Positions 1-9,553 of a stretch of DNA of 64,000 nt are shown one piece after another. The position numbers and the translations under genes are program-made. Location of the stretch: positions 62,001 to 126,000 of the forward strand of contig WGML01000001.1 of assembly GCA_016125045.1 (NCBI GenBank), in the 5' to 3' direction. The number at the start of each line of letters is the position of its first letter. Positions within the stretch are counted from its first letter, which is position 1. Under the pieces are notes generated by a model, which saw only the letters and a list, made by a program, of their open reading frames with translations, had not been told where the DNA came from and searched no databases. This DNA comes from a bacterium (GTDB lineage: Bacteria > Pseudomonadota > Alphaproteobacteria > Caulobacterales > Hyphomonadaceae).

Positions 1-92
1 TGAAGTCCGCCAAGGCGGTGCTGGTGTTCGATCCGCCATGGGACATGTCGCGCATGTCGGATGAGGCGCGCCTCCAGCTCAACATGCTGTGA
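1..92 (+). CDS. SufT-like (DUF59) iron-sulfur assembly protein, C-terminal end only
   Basis: The reading frame begins before the window; its last 29 codons are seen from base 3 and end at a TGA at 90–92. The tail contains VFDPPWDMSRMSDEARLQL, which closely resembles the C-terminus of the DUF59/MIP18-type protein (SufT) found at the end of alphaproteobacterial suf operons. SufT is a non-catalytic factor for Fe-S cluster maturation in the cytoplasm. The A-type carrier gene 114 bases downstream on the same strand fits a suf operon. Only the tail is visible, so the family call rests on one conserved block. Confidence 0.7.
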   Translation, partial: KSAKAVLVFDPPWDMSRMSDEARLQLNML

Positions 93-206
93 GCCTCGAT
101 CGCGCCCTGCGTTTAATGTTGCGGGAAACACCCTATCTTATCCTCTAGCTGCGGCGCCTGGTGGTAGGGTGTCGCCGACGCACAACAACCGGACGGGCAG
201 GCGTAT

Positions 207-569
207 ATGGCGAGGCGGCCGAGACCCCAGATCATCTCTCTCACTCCGGCGGCTGCCGAGCGTATCCGCGAAGTCATGGAAGACCGGGGCGCGGGCTTCC
301 TGCGGGTCGGTGTCAAGAATGGCGGCTGCGCCGGCATGGAATACACCATGTCATACGCCTCCGCGCCGGATCCGATGGACGAGCGCGTCGCCGATCAGGG
401 CGTCGAAATCCTCATCGACGCGCAGGCGGTTCTCTTTCTGCTCGGGTCGGTGATCGATCACGAGACCACGTCGCTCCATTCCAAATTCGTCTTCCGCAAC
501 CCGAACCAGACCGATGCATGCGGCTGCGGCGAAAGCGTCACCATCGCCCCGGCAACTCTGGAAGCCTGA
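207..569 (+). CDS. sufA: A-type iron-sulfur cluster carrier (HesB/IscA/SufA family)
   Basis: A 120-residue protein of normal A-type carrier length. It has the family's three conserved cysteines: Cys41 in NGGCAGM and Cys105/Cys107 in the C-terminal CGCGES motif, which bind an Fe-S cluster or iron and pass the cluster to apo-proteins. It follows the SufT-like gene and probably closes a suf operon lying off the left edge. The suf context favours the name sufA over iscA or erpA, but these paralogues are not fully separable by sequence alone. Confidence 0.88.
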   Translation: MARRPRPQIISLTPAAAERIREVMEDRGAGFLRVGVKNGGCAGMEYTMSYASAPDPMDERVADQGVEILIDAQAVLFLLGSVIDHETTSLHSKFVFRNPNQTDACGCGESVTIAPATLEA

Positions 570-795
570 CCCGCAAACGACCGACTATCCGCAACGAGGC
601 TCCCGGACCCGTCACGCAGACTACGCCGATCCTCGTCCCCCGTGGACAAGGAAAAAACCATCCCCGTATCGCGCGAACGGGGCGGATCGGAGCCGATCGA
701 CGCGGGGCAGGCGACCGAACGTCGCCAATGATTTGAAAATGCTACTTTTTTTGTTCACAATCGAGCTTTGGCGTCAGGTGACGGAGCACGCGGGT

Positions 796-814
796 CCGCC
801 TGAGCGTCAGGCGG
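796..814 (-). terminator. Hairpin downstream of the enoyl-CoA hydratase gene
   Basis: CCGCCTGA–GCG–TCAGGCGG forms a perfect 8-bp stem with a 3-base loop, about 50 bases beyond the stop of the minus-strand gene at 865. No clear U-run follows, so it may act only as a transcript 3' end. Apart from this and a weaker 6-bp hairpin at 662–682 (after sufA), I see nothing in the 295 bases between the two convergent genes. Confidence 0.4.
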
Positions 815-864
815 CGCCGGAACGCGCCCGAAACGCGATCCAAACATCATCCCAACCTTCGCGA

Positions 865-1644
865 TCAGCGGCCCTTGAAGGTCGCCGGTCGCTTCTGCAG
901 GAAGGCGCCGACACCCTCCCGGAAGTCCTCGGTGCGGCCGGCCTTCGCCTGCGCATTGCGTTCCGCATGGATCGCGGCTTCAAAGGAAAGTGTTTCAGAT
1001 TCAACGATCAGGCGGCGTGCCAGCCCGAGCGCGACCGTCGGTCCGCTCGCAAGGCGGGCAGCCAGCGCGTCCGCCTCCGTCTGGAGCTCGGCGTCGGGGA
1101 CGACACGATTGATCATTCCCCATTCAAGCGCTTGATTTGATGAGATTTTATCGCCGAGAAGCGCCATCTCCATCGCCCTGGGGCGTCCGATCAGCCGCGG
1201 CAGCATCCAGGTGGAGCCGCCATCCGGCACAAGGCCAATTCTTCGAAACGCCTGAAGAAAATATGCGCTCTCGGCGGCAAGTATGATGTCGCCCATGATC
1301 GCGATCGAGCAACCAACCCCCGCCGCCGCCCCGTTGACCGCAGTAACGATGGGTGTCGGGTGTTCGCGCAGCGCCATCATCAAGGGGTGGAAATGAGTAT
1401 CGAGGGCGCGGCCAGGTTCTGAGGTGGTTGTCGATCCTCCACCGCCCGCGAGGTTTGCTCCAGAGCAAAAGCCACGCCCTTCGCCTGTCAGGATCAGACA
1501 GCGCGCGTCTCTTGCGGCTCTTGGGACCGCGTGAAGCAATTGCTCGACCATGTCCAGGCCGGCGGCGTTCAGCGTCCCTGGATCATTTAGCGTGATCCGA
1601 GCCACATCTTCGGAAACGGTGTAGCTGATCTTTGAATAGTTCAT
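865..1644 (-). CDS. Enoyl-CoA hydratase/isomerase family protein
   Basis: A 259-residue crotonase-fold protein. It shows the family's two oxyanion-hole regions (GRGFCSGANLAGG near residue 60 and NGAAAGVGCSIAIMGDI near residue 107) and the conserved SAYFLQAFRRIGLVPDGGS block, followed by the usual C-terminal helices. Such enzymes hydrate or isomerise acyl-CoA double bonds, typically in beta-oxidation or phenylacetate-type degradation; the PaaG-like spacing is suggestive but the substrate cannot be told. The ATG at 1644 is preferred because GAGG lies 9 bases upstream; the in-frame GTG at 1653 directly abuts that GAGG. It stands alone next to an unrelated cyclase gene. Confidence 0.85.
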   Translation of the reverse strand: MNYSKISYTVSEDVARITLNDPGTLNAAGLDMVEQLLHAVPRAARDARCLILTGEGRGFCSGANLAGGGGSTTTSEPGRALDTHFHPLMMALREHPTPIVTAVNGAAAGVGCSIAIMGDIILAAESAYFLQAFRRIGLVPDGGSTWMLPRLIGRPRAMEMALLGDKISSNQALEWGMINRVVPDAELQTEADALAARLASGPTVALGLARRLIVESETLSFEAAIHAERNAQAKAGRTEDFREGVGAFLQKRPATFKGR

Positions 1645-1737
1645 GACGATCACCCTCGTTGAAGCAACCCAACCTCTCCCAGCGCGCGGAGCCGCACAAG
1701 ATCAAAGTCGGGTGGGAGCAGGGGATCGCGCCCCGCG

Positions 1738-2805
1738 CTAGGCGGCGGTCATCGCCAGATCGCTGTCGTCGATCTGCGTCTCGATGGTCACCCTATTGCG
1801 GCCATTGCGCTTGGACGCGTAGAGGCAGGCGTCGGCTCGGGCCACAACCTCAAGATGCGGCTCGCGCCGTGTGTACTCTGCGATCCCGATGGAAATCGTA
1901 ACAGAACCAATGGTTTCGTTGGTCGATCTGCGAACCAGGCGCTTGGCTTCAATGGCGCGCCGCACCTGTTCGGCGATCCGCTGCGCCTGCGTCAACGACG
2001 TCCGAGGCATGATCACGGCGAACTCCTCGCCGCCATATCGCGCAACGAGGTGATCGGGCAGCGCCGACTTCGCCAGGACGGTCGCGACATACCGGATCAC
2101 CTGATCACCCGTCTGGTGACCCCACGTGTCGTTGAATTTCTTGAAGTGGTCGATGTCGCACAGCAGCACCGACAGCGAACCGTCGCTCTCCTTCGCCTCA
2201 TCACAGCGCAGTCGCAGCGTCTGGTCGAAGAGTTTGCGGTTGGCGATGCCGGTAAGGGAATCCGTCAGCGCCTCGGCGCGCGCCTGCTGCAGGGATTTGC
2301 GAAGCTGCTCGACTTCGGTCGACGATTGAAGCAGCTTTTGCGAAAGGCTGTGATTTTGTCTCGACATATCGGAGGTTGCGCCGGCGAGCGCGGTCACGAT
2401 CCGCTTCAGCGATTCGCCGTCGAGGCTGGTGCTGGAAAGCGTATTCGACGCCGATTTCAGCGTCTCGCCATACTTCTCCGTCGATGCGCCCGCTTTCTTG
2501 AGGGCGTCCAGGGCGTCAGCGATTTCGTGAGCGATCCGCGACCCGGTCTCGATGACCTGCGTCGACAATTGGGTGGTTGCAAAGAACTCCTCGTAGATCG
2601 CTTCCATGTCCTGATGGCTCAACGGGACGCCCGTCGCGAGGAGGCGGTCCAGCTCACGTTTCAGATCAGGGTTGGAGTCGCAGAGATAATTCAGCCAGAT
2701 TTCATAGTTTTGCGGGCTGACGGCGAGATCGCAATCCGAGAGCTGGTCGATCGTCTGATGACCGATCGTCCTTCCGTCATCTCCCTTTAGGTCTCGCATG
2801 AGCAT
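1738..2805 (-). CDS. GGDEF-domain diguanylate cyclase, apparently soluble
   Basis: A 355-residue protein with an N-terminal alpha-helical, probably coiled-coil region (about 65–180) and a C-terminal GGDEF domain (about 180–345). The active-site motif GGEEF is at 258–262, and the metal/GTP residues in LLCDIDHFKKFND are present, so it should be able to make cyclic di-GMP from two GTP. No transmembrane segment or signal peptide is seen. The inhibitory I-site (RxxD five residues before GGEEF) is degenerate: residues 248–251 read ALPD, lacking the arginine, which predicts weak product inhibition. The helical N-terminus is probably the sensory or dimerisation part. A second ATG two codons downstream (2799) is an alternative start. 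Confidence 0.9.
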   Translation of the reverse strand: MLMRDLKGDDGRTIGHQTIDQLSDCDLAVSPQNYEIWLNYLCDSNPDLKRELDRLLATGVPLSHQDMEAIYEEFFATTQLSTQVIETGSRIAHEIADALDALKKAGASTEKYGETLKSASNTLSSTSLDGESLKRIVTALAGATSDMSRQNHSLSQKLLQSSTEVEQLRKSLQQARAEALTDSLTGIANRKLFDQTLRLRCDEAKESDGSLSVLLCDIDHFKKFNDTWGHQTGDQVIRYVATVLAKSALPDHLVARYGGEEFAVIMPRTSLTQAQRIAEQVRRAIEAKRLVRRSTNETIGSVTISIGIAEYTRREPHLEVVARADACLYASKRNGRNRVTIETQIDDSDLAMTAA

Positions 2806-2892
2806 GGGTGTTCTCGGTTGCAGTCCTTGAGGGTCTCCAAAGACATTCGACCGTCACCGTTACAGAATTGCTAAGCCTGACGCGGATCGCGG

Positions 2893-4443
2893 CTATGCCT
2901 GTTCGTCGGCGCCAATTTTCCGCAGCAAAAACGCCGGGACATGGTCGCCCATCCCTCTGAAAGCGTCTTCCGGACGAAAGCTTTCGCTGGTCGCGGCCGC
3001 CGCTGCGGGCTGCTCGGATCCGCGATGTCGCCCACGGCCGCCGCGCCGGCGTCTCGGGCCGTCTGTCGCAGGCGTGGCTTCGGGTTCCGGCGGCTGCGTG
3101 GGACGGGCGTCGTCGGTTTCGGCGGCGACAGGCGGAGGAGAGCGTTCTCCGCGTCGTGGCCGCCGCCGCCGTCCGCTGCGGCCTCCTTCAGCGACGCTGT
3201 CGTCGGACCCGCGTTCGTCCTCCTGATGGTTGCTTGCCTTGCGGGGCCTGCGATCGTCCGCGCTCGATCGCCGCGGCGCTGGTCCGCGCCCCTTCGCGGC
3301 GGCAACGGCCTCGTCGAACCCCTCGGGCCTGAAGAGTTCGACGTCCTTGGCGATCCGTTTCGTCACAGCGTCCCAAAGGCGCTGATCGCCAGGGGAAACA
3401 ATCGTGTAGCTCTCCCCGGACCGGCCGGCGCGCCCCGTTCGACCGATCCTGTGGACATAGTCGTCCGCGTTCGGCGGGGGGGCGTAGTTGAAGACCTGGC
3501 TCACTTCGGGAATGTCGAGACCTCTGGCCGCAACGTCGCTTGCCACAAGCAGGCGAAGCTCTCCGTTCCGGAAGCGGTCGAGCGTCTGGGTTCGCAGGGA
3601 TTGCGGCAGATCGCCATGGATCGCCGCAGCGTCAAACCCGTGCTTCTGGAGCGACTTGGCGACAGTGTCGACCTCGCGCTTCCGGTTGCAGAAGACAATC
3701 CCGTTCTGCGTCGAGGCCGCTGTGATGATCGTCCGCAGCACCGCTCGTTTCACCGTGTCCTCGTTTGACGGACAGGGCGTCATGTATTGGGTGATCGTCG
3801 TGGCCGCCGTGGCGGGTTTTGCGACTTCGATGCGCATGGGATCGGACTGGAATTGTTGCGCCAGTCGGGTGATTTCAGGCGGCATGGTGGCCGAGAACAA
3901 CAGCGTCTGTCGGGTTCTCGGCAGCAGGCCGCAGATCCGTTCGATGTCCGGGATGAAGCCCATGTCGAGCATCCGGTCGGCCTCGTCGATCACCAGCATC
4001 TGCACACCGGAGAGGAGGAGTTTGCCGCGTTCGAACTGGTCGATCAGCCGCCCCGGGGTGGCGATCAGCACGTCCACGCCTGCGGTGAGTTTGCGATCCT
4101 GGTCCCCGAAAGAGACGCCGCCGATCAACAACGCCATCGAGAGCTTGTAATTGACGCCATACTTTTCGAAATTTTCCGAAACCTGGGCCGCAAGCTCGCG
4201 TGTCGGCTCCAGGATCAGCGAGCGCGGCATGCGCGCTTTCGCGCGGCCCTGTCCGAGTTTGTGGATCATCGGAAGCACGAAGGCGGCGGTCTTGCCCGTC
4301 CCGGTCTGCGCGATCCCGGTCACATCGCGGCCGCCGAGCACGGCGGGGATCGCCTGCGCCTGGATCGGCGTTGGATCGTGGTATCCCGCCGCTGTGACGG
4401 CGGAGAGAAGTTTGGGATCGAGGCCGAGCTCGGCAAAAGGCAT
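2893..4443 (-). CDS. DEAD-box RNA helicase, RhlE-like
   Basis: A 516-residue ATP-dependent RNA helicase. Visible motifs are the Q-motif region (MPFAELGLDPKLL then PTPIQ), Walker A AQTGTGKT, PTRELA, DEAD in VIDEADRMLDMG, SAT, the ARGLDIP block and HRIGRTGRAG. These proteins unwind short RNA duplexes in ribosome assembly and RNA turnover. The last ~150 residues are a low-complexity Arg/Pro/Glu-rich tail ending in a short hydrophobic stretch (HVPAFLLRKI), likely an RNA- or partner-binding tail. I chose the internal ATG at 4443 because homology begins at MPFAELGL; an in-frame extension upstream to 4527 is Arg/Ala-rich and unlike the family. Confidence 0.9.
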   Translation of the reverse strand: MPFAELGLDPKLLSAVTAAGYHDPTPIQAQAIPAVLGGRDVTGIAQTGTGKTAAFVLPMIHKLGQGRAKARMPRSLILEPTRELAAQVSENFEKYGVNYKLSMALLIGGVSFGDQDRKLTAGVDVLIATPGRLIDQFERGKLLLSGVQMLVIDEADRMLDMGFIPDIERICGLLPRTRQTLLFSATMPPEITRLAQQFQSDPMRIEVAKPATAATTITQYMTPCPSNEDTVKRAVLRTIITAASTQNGIVFCNRKREVDTVAKSLQKHGFDAAAIHGDLPQSLRTQTLDRFRNGELRLLVASDVAARGLDIPEVSQVFNYAPPPNADDYVHRIGRTGRAGRSGESYTIVSPGDQRLWDAVTKRIAKDVELFRPEGFDEAVAAAKGRGPAPRRSSADDRRPRKASNHQEDERGSDDSVAEGGRSGRRRRPRRGERSPPPVAAETDDARPTQPPEPEATPATDGPRRRRGGRGRHRGSEQPAAAAATSESFRPEDAFRGMGDHVPAFLLRKIGADEQA

Positions 4444-4602
4444 CAACTGGGACTTTGCGGCAGGAATGATGCGAACGGGGGCGGCTCGGCCCGCTTCACG
4501 CGGAGCGCCGCTTCGCGCGCGGACCATAGGTGGACACCGGGGCGAGTCAATCCCGCGCCGCTCCCTGCGGCCCGACAGCGCCGCGAAAGTCCCTGTCGTC
4601 GG

Positions 4603-6585
4603 TCAAACGTCGAGCGCTTCGACGAACGACGCATTGTCCTGAATGTAGCGGAATCGCAGGTCCGCGCGTTTGCCCATAAGGGTTTCGACCAGATCGTCCG
4701 AGTCCTCGGCGCCCTCCGCCAGGGCGACTCGCGCCATCACGCGGGTTGCGGGGTTCATCGTCGTGTCCTTCAGCTGCGACGGATTCATCTCGCCGAGACC
4801 CTTGAAGCGACCGACTTCGGGTTTCTTCCCCTTGAACACGGTCTCCATCAGCTCCGCCTTGTGGGCGTCGTCCCGCGCGTACACCGTCTTGCCGCCATGG
4901 CTCAGGCGATAAAGCGGCGGCATTGCAAGATAAAGCCGGCCCGCCTCGATCAGGCCCGGCGTCTGGCGGAAGAAGAAGGTGATCAGCAGCGCCGCGATGT
5001 GCGCCCCGTCGACGTCGGCGTCCGTCATGATGATAATGCGTTCGTAGCGCAGATCGTCCACCTTGAACCGTGATCCGAGGCCGACTCCGAGCGCTAACGA
5101 CAGATCGTTAAGCTCCTGGTTCTTCGATAGTTTGTCGTCGCCGGCGCTGGCCACGTTGAGGATTTTGCCGCGAAGCGGCAGCACGGCCTGCGAATTGCGG
5201 TCCCGCGCCTGTTTCGCCGATCCGCCCGCCGAGTCGCCCTCGACGATGAACAGCTCGGTCCCCTGCGCCGACGCGTCGGTGCAATCAGCAAGCTTGCCCG
5301 GCAGGCGCAGCTTGCGCGTCGCCGACTGGCGGGAGACTTCCTTGTCCTTCTTCCGCTTCAGCCGGTCCTCGGCCTGCGACACCGCCCAGTCGAGCAGGCG
5401 GGATGCATCCTTGGGCGAGGCCGTGAGCCAGTGGTCGAACCGGTCGCGCATTGCGGTTTCGGTCACCCGGAACGCGTCTGTCGTCGACAGTTTTTCCTTG
5501 GTCTGGCCGACGAATTCGGGCTCCCGAATGAACACGGAGAGCAGGGCGCAGGCCGTGCCGAGCACGTCATCCGCCGTCAAGGTCGACGCCTTCTTGTTGT
5601 TCGTCAGTTCGCCATACGCCCGCAATCCCTTGGTGAGGGCGGACCGCATCCCGGCCTCGTGCGTGCCCCCTTCAGGGGTGGGGATCGTGTTGCAGTAGGA
5701 CCGGGTGAGGCCGTCCGCCTCTCCATAACCGTTGAGGCTCCACGAGATCGCCCATTCTACCGCGGCGCCGTCTTCGCCGTCGATGCGCCCGGAGAAGATC
5801 GAGGGGATGACCAGCGACGCCGACTCCGACATCTCGTCGAGCATGTCGGCGAGCCCGTTCGGATAGCGAAGGGTCGCGACGGCCGGCGTCTTGTCGGATT
5901 CATGGATCAGTGAAGGGTCGCACGACCAGCGGATCTCCACCGAGCGATGAAGATAGGCCTTCGATCGCGCCATCGCATAAAGTCGATGAGGCTTGAAGGC
6001 GAGCCGGTCGCCGAAAATCTCCGGGTCGGGTCGGAACCGGATCATCGTGCCGCGCCGGTTGGGGGCCGGCCCCTTCAGTTCGATCGGCGCAACCGGCTTT
6101 CCGCGCTCATAGGCCTGAACGTAGAGCTTTCGGTCCCGGGCGATCTCCACTTGGAGGCGCTCAGACAGCGCGTTCACGACAGAGACCCCGACGCCATGCA
6201 AGCCGCCCGCGGTCTTGTAGGCCTTGTTGGTGAACTTCCCGCCCGAGTGCAGCATCGTCAGGATGACTTCCAGCGCGGACTTGTCGGGAAACTTCGGATG
6301 CGGATCGACCGGAATTCCGCGTCCGTCGTCGCGCACCGTCAGAAACCCGTCCTCGGAGAGATGCACGTCGATCCACGAGGCATGCCCTGCGACCGCTTCG
6401 TCGACGCTGTTGTCCAGCACTTCAGCGAACAGGTGGTGAAACGCGCGCTCGTCGGTGCCGCCGACATACATGCCCGGGCGCTTGCGGACGGGCTCCAGCC
6501 CTTCCAGCACCTCGATATCCTTGGCGGAATAACCCTTGGATTCCTCGGACATATCGAACAGGCGGGCCTGATTGTTGTTCGCCAT
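4603..6585 (-). CDS. parE: DNA topoisomerase IV subunit B
   Basis: A 660-residue type IIA topoisomerase ATPase subunit. It has the GHKL ATP-binding motifs (EVLDNSVDEA, DDGRGIPVD, GGLHGVGVSVVNALS) in the N-terminal third, the transducer domain, and a TOPRIM domain with EGDSAGGSAKQARDR and DADVDGAHI. With ParC it decatenates chromosomes after replication. ParE rather than GyrB is favoured by the length and by the absence of the insert typical of many GyrBs. The ATG at 6585 has a good AGGGG ribosome site five bases upstream; a GTG two codons earlier is less likely. A tandem 18-bp repeat sits just before the ribosome site. Confidence 0.93.
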   Translation of the reverse strand: MANNNQARLFDMSEESKGYSAKDIEVLEGLEPVRKRPGMYVGGTDERAFHHLFAEVLDNSVDEAVAGHASWIDVHLSEDGFLTVRDDGRGIPVDPHPKFPDKSALEVILTMLHSGGKFTNKAYKTAGGLHGVGVSVVNALSERLQVEIARDRKLYVQAYERGKPVAPIELKGPAPNRRGTMIRFRPDPEIFGDRLAFKPHRLYAMARSKAYLHRSVEIRWSCDPSLIHESDKTPAVATLRYPNGLADMLDEMSESASLVIPSIFSGRIDGEDGAAVEWAISWSLNGYGEADGLTRSYCNTIPTPEGGTHEAGMRSALTKGLRAYGELTNNKKASTLTADDVLGTACALLSVFIREPEFVGQTKEKLSTTDAFRVTETAMRDRFDHWLTASPKDASRLLDWAVSQAEDRLKRKKDKEVSRQSATRKLRLPGKLADCTDASAQGTELFIVEGDSAGGSAKQARDRNSQAVLPLRGKILNVASAGDDKLSKNQELNDLSLALGVGLGSRFKVDDLRYERIIIMTDADVDGAHIAALLITFFFRQTPGLIEAGRLYLAMPPLYRLSHGGKTVYARDDAHKAELMETVFKGKKPEVGRFKGLGEMNPSQLKDTTMNPATRVMARVALAEGAEDSDDLVETLMGKRADLRFRYIQDNASFVEALDV

Positions 6586-6593
6586 AAACACCC

Positions 6594-6629
6594 CTGAACA
6601 CAGACTGGAGTCTGAACACAGACTGAAGC
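6594..6629. repeat. Tandem 18-bp direct repeat in the parE leader
   Basis: Two head-to-tail 18-base units, 6594–6611 (CTGAACACAGACTGGAGT) and 6612–6629 (CTGAACACAGACTGAAGC), differing at two positions. They lie 9–44 bases upstream of the parE start codon on the minus strand, directly before its ribosome site. They could be a replication-slippage duplication in the untranslated leader or part of a control site; the sequence alone does not decide. Confidence 0.9.
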
Positions 6630-6713
6630 CACACCGGCTCCGCGGCGGACGCCGATCCGCCGCGACGCGCGGAGTTTAGCGCGGAGTCGCAACCGCTGGG
6701 CAAGCTGGTCGTG

Positions 6714-7322
6714 TCAGAATGGCCAGAAGCCGCCAAGCCCCTTGCACGAACGGACCTGCGCTTCATAGCGTTTTCCGTTGGCGGCGACGCGGTCAGCGAC
6801 CTGTATCAACCAGGCCTTCGACCTGTAGGAACCACGCATATAGCCGCCCTGGCCCTCATGATAGGCGAGGTAGTGCGCCTTGAAATTGTACTGGTCGACC
6901 CCCGCCACGCGTCCCGTCGTGTCCACATACCAGCCGATGAAATCCGTGGCGTCCCCGAAATCCGTTCGGGAGGACCATTCATTGCCGGATTCCTTCTTGT
7001 ACTGCTCCCAGGTGCTTTCGAGCGCCTGGGCGTAGCCATATGCGTCGGAGGGGCGCTTGCCGGGCAGAAGTCCAAGCATCCGCCGGTCGCCGCGGGCGGG
7101 CCTGGCCTTTGAATCGAAATTGCTTTCCTGCCTGATGATCGCAAGCTGCAGCCCGATCGGCGCGCCCCAGCGCTTGGCGGAGCGGCGCAGGTCGCGGTAC
7201 CACTCCTTGTTGTCCTGCAGCATCGCGCACGCGTCGTCCAGGTCCGCCGGGCGCGCCGGCGACGTTGCGCAACCGGATGCGCCGAGGGCCAGAACAAGTG
7301 CGGACAGAACCCATTTCGACAT
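6714..7322 (-). CDS. Transglycosylase SLT-domain lipoprotein
   Basis: A 202-residue exported protein. A signal peptide ends in the lipobox LGASGC with Cys18 as the expected lipidated residue. The rest matches a lysozyme-like soluble lytic transglycosylase fold: IIRQESNFD with catalytic Glu66, then SDAYGYAQALESTW, DFGDATDFIGWYVD and AHYLAYHEGQGGY. It probably cleaves peptidoglycan glycan strands at the outer membrane or periplasmic face. It is the first gene of the minus-strand group that continues into parE, but about 130 bases separate them, so a shared transcript is uncertain. Confidence 0.85.
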   Translation of the reverse strand: MSKWVLSALVLALGASGCATSPARPADLDDACAMLQDNKEWYRDLRRSAKRWGAPIGLQLAIIRQESNFDSKARPARGDRRMLGLLPGKRPSDAYGYAQALESTWEQYKKESGNEWSSRTDFGDATDFIGWYVDTTGRVAGVDQYNFKAHYLAYHEGQGGYMRGSYRSKAWLIQVADRVAANGKRYEAQVRSCKGLGGFWPF

Positions 7323-7412
7323 GAGCTCTCTCCTACACGATCATGGTTAATTGCGCCTCAACCAATGGCGCCTCGTCGGCGCTGCCTGCCTGGGTTCGGC
7401 GAGGAAAGAGCG

Positions 7413-7448
7413 CCGGGCCCCGCCGGCGCGATGTGCGGCGGGGCCCGG
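7413..7448 (-). terminator. Intrinsic-type terminator of glnB–glnA
   Basis: A perfect 13-bp stem (CCGGGCCCCGCCG paired with CGGCGGGGCCCGG, 10-base loop) begins 11 bases past the glnA stop codon. Read on the minus strand it is followed by CGCTCTTTCC, a short T-rich stretch, as expected for a rho-independent terminator. Confidence 0.75.
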
Positions 7449-7458
7449 TCTTCCTGCC

Positions 7459-8862
7459 TTAGGCCTTGAAGTACATGTCGAATTCAACCGGGTGCGGATG
7501 CATCCGCAGACGGTCGGCCTCTTCCGTCTTGAGGTCGATGTAGGCGTTGATGAAGTCGTCATCCATCACGCCGCCCTTTTTGAGGAAGTCCCGGTCCGCG
7601 CTGAGCGCGCCGAGCGCTTCGGCAAGGCTTCCCGCCACATGCGGAACCGACTTCAGCTCCTCGGGCGGGAGATCATAGAGGTTCTTGTCCAGCGGGTCGC
7701 CCGGGTGGATCTTGTTCTCGATCCCGTCGAGGCCCGCCATCATCAGCGCAACGAAGGTGAGATACATGTTGCCGATCGGATCGGGGAAACGGGTCTCGAT
7801 CCGCTTGGCTTTCGGGCCCACCGAGTAGGGGATCCGGATCGACGCCGAACGGTTGCGCGCCGAATAGGCGAGCAGCACCGGGGCTTCATAGCCCGGCACC
7901 AGCCGCTTGTAGGAATTGGTGCTGGAGTTCGAGAACGCGTTGATCGCCTTGGCGTGCTTGATGATGCCGCCGATATAGTGAAGGCACATCTCCGACAGGT
8001 CCGCGTACCGGTCGCCGGCGAACAGCGGTTTGCCGTCCTTCCAGATAGACTGGTGCACGTGCATCCCCGAGCCATTGTCCTTGAAATAGGGCTTGGGCAT
8101 GAAGGTCGCGGTCTTGCCGTAGGTCGCCGCGACATTGTGGATGATGTATTTGTAGAGGTTCATGTTGTCCGCCATGCGGACCAGCGTGTTGAACTTCAGG
8201 CCGAGTTCATGCTGGGCGGGGGCCACCTCGTGGTGATGCTTTTCGGGGTTCAGCCCGAGCTCACCCATCACCTGCAGCATCTCGCCCCGAAGATCCTGGC
8301 CAGAATCGATCGGCGGCACGGGGAAGTAGCCGCCCTTGGGACCCGGACGGTGGCCGAGATTGCCGCCCTCATACGTGCGGCCCGTGTTGAACGGCAGCTC
8401 GATGTCGTCGAACGCATAGCCGGTGTTGTTGGGGTCGGTGCTCCAGCGGACATCGTCGAACACGAAGAACTCCGCCTCAGGCCCGAAGAAGGCCGTATCG
8501 CCGACTCCCGTCGCCTTGAGATGCGCCTCGGCTTTCTTCGCGATTCCCCGCGGGCAACGGTTGTAGGGCTGCATGGTCCCCGGCTCGAGCACGTCGCAGA
8601 ACAGGGCGAGCGTGGTCTGCTGGAAGAACGGATCGATGTGCGCGCCATCGGGATCCGGCATCAGCACCATGTCGGACTCGTTGATCGCCTTCCAGCCGGC
8701 GATTGATGACCCGTCGAACATCGTGCCGTCGACGAATATGTCTGCGTCGATCATGGAAGGGTCGAACGTCACATGCTGCATCTTGCCGCGCATGTCTGTG
8801 AAGCGCAGGTCGACGTACTGCACGTCCTTGTCCTTGATCATCTTCAAAATTTCGTCGGACAC
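7459..8862 (-). CDS. glnA: Glutamine synthetase, type I
   Basis: A 467-residue type I glutamine synthetase, which makes glutamine from glutamate, ammonia and ATP as a cytoplasmic dodecamer. Visible signatures include the latch region [45 protein letters not shown] and [10 protein letters not shown]. Tyr396 in [10 protein letters not shown] is the conserved adenylylation site, so control by GlnE is expected. The start is GTG at 8862 with GGAGGG upstream. It lies 89 bases downstream of glnB on the same strand, the classic alphaproteobacterial nitrogen-control pair, and a strong terminator follows. Confidence 0.97.
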   Translation of the reverse strand: MSDEILKMIKDKDVQYVDLRFTDMRGKMQHVTFDPSMIDADIFVDGTMFDGSSIAGWKAINESDMVLMPDPDGAHIDPFFQQTTLALFCDVLEPGTMQPYNRCPRGIAKKAEAHLKATGVGDTAFFGPEAEFFVFDDVRWSTDPNNTGYAFDDIELPFNTGRTYEGGNLGHRPGPKGGYFPVPPIDSGQDLRGEMLQVMGELGLNPEKHHHEVAPAQHELGLKFNTLVRMADNMNLYKYIIHNVAATYGKTATFMPKPYFKDNGSGMHVHQSIWKDGKPLFAGDRYADLSEMCLHYIGGIIKHAKAINAFSNSSTNSYKRLVPGYEAPVLLAYSARNRSASIRIPYSVGPKAKRIETRFPDPIGNMYLTFVALMMAGLDGIENKIHPGDPLDKNLYDLPPEELKSVPHVAGSLAEALGALSADRDFLKKGGVMDDDFINAYIDLKTEEADRLRMHPHPVEFDMYFKA

Positions 8863-8951
8863 GGGTCGTTCCCTCCATGAGTGGCCGGTTGGGACAAGAA
8901 GAAGACCCGGGCGAGCCGGCCGCCGGGGTCCCTGGTGATTGATGGGGCGCC

Positions 8952-9386
<435 letters not shown>

Positions 9387-9553
9387 TTATGCGCGAAGGC
9401 GTTCGGCGAGGGGAGTCAGCCAGCGGGCGTGGCGGTGCACTTGCGCGACTGGCGCCCAGTAATTGATCAGTTTCGCACAAAAAATGCGCACCGGCTTCGT
9501 TTGGTTGCGGATGGAGAGTGGTCTAGACAACGCGGACAGTCGGCGAGGATGCG

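Noticed and set aside
7351..8706. A 451-codon plus-strand open frame over glnA
   Set aside because: glnA on the other strand is unambiguous; the frame lacks any recognisable motif and is a codon-bias shadow.
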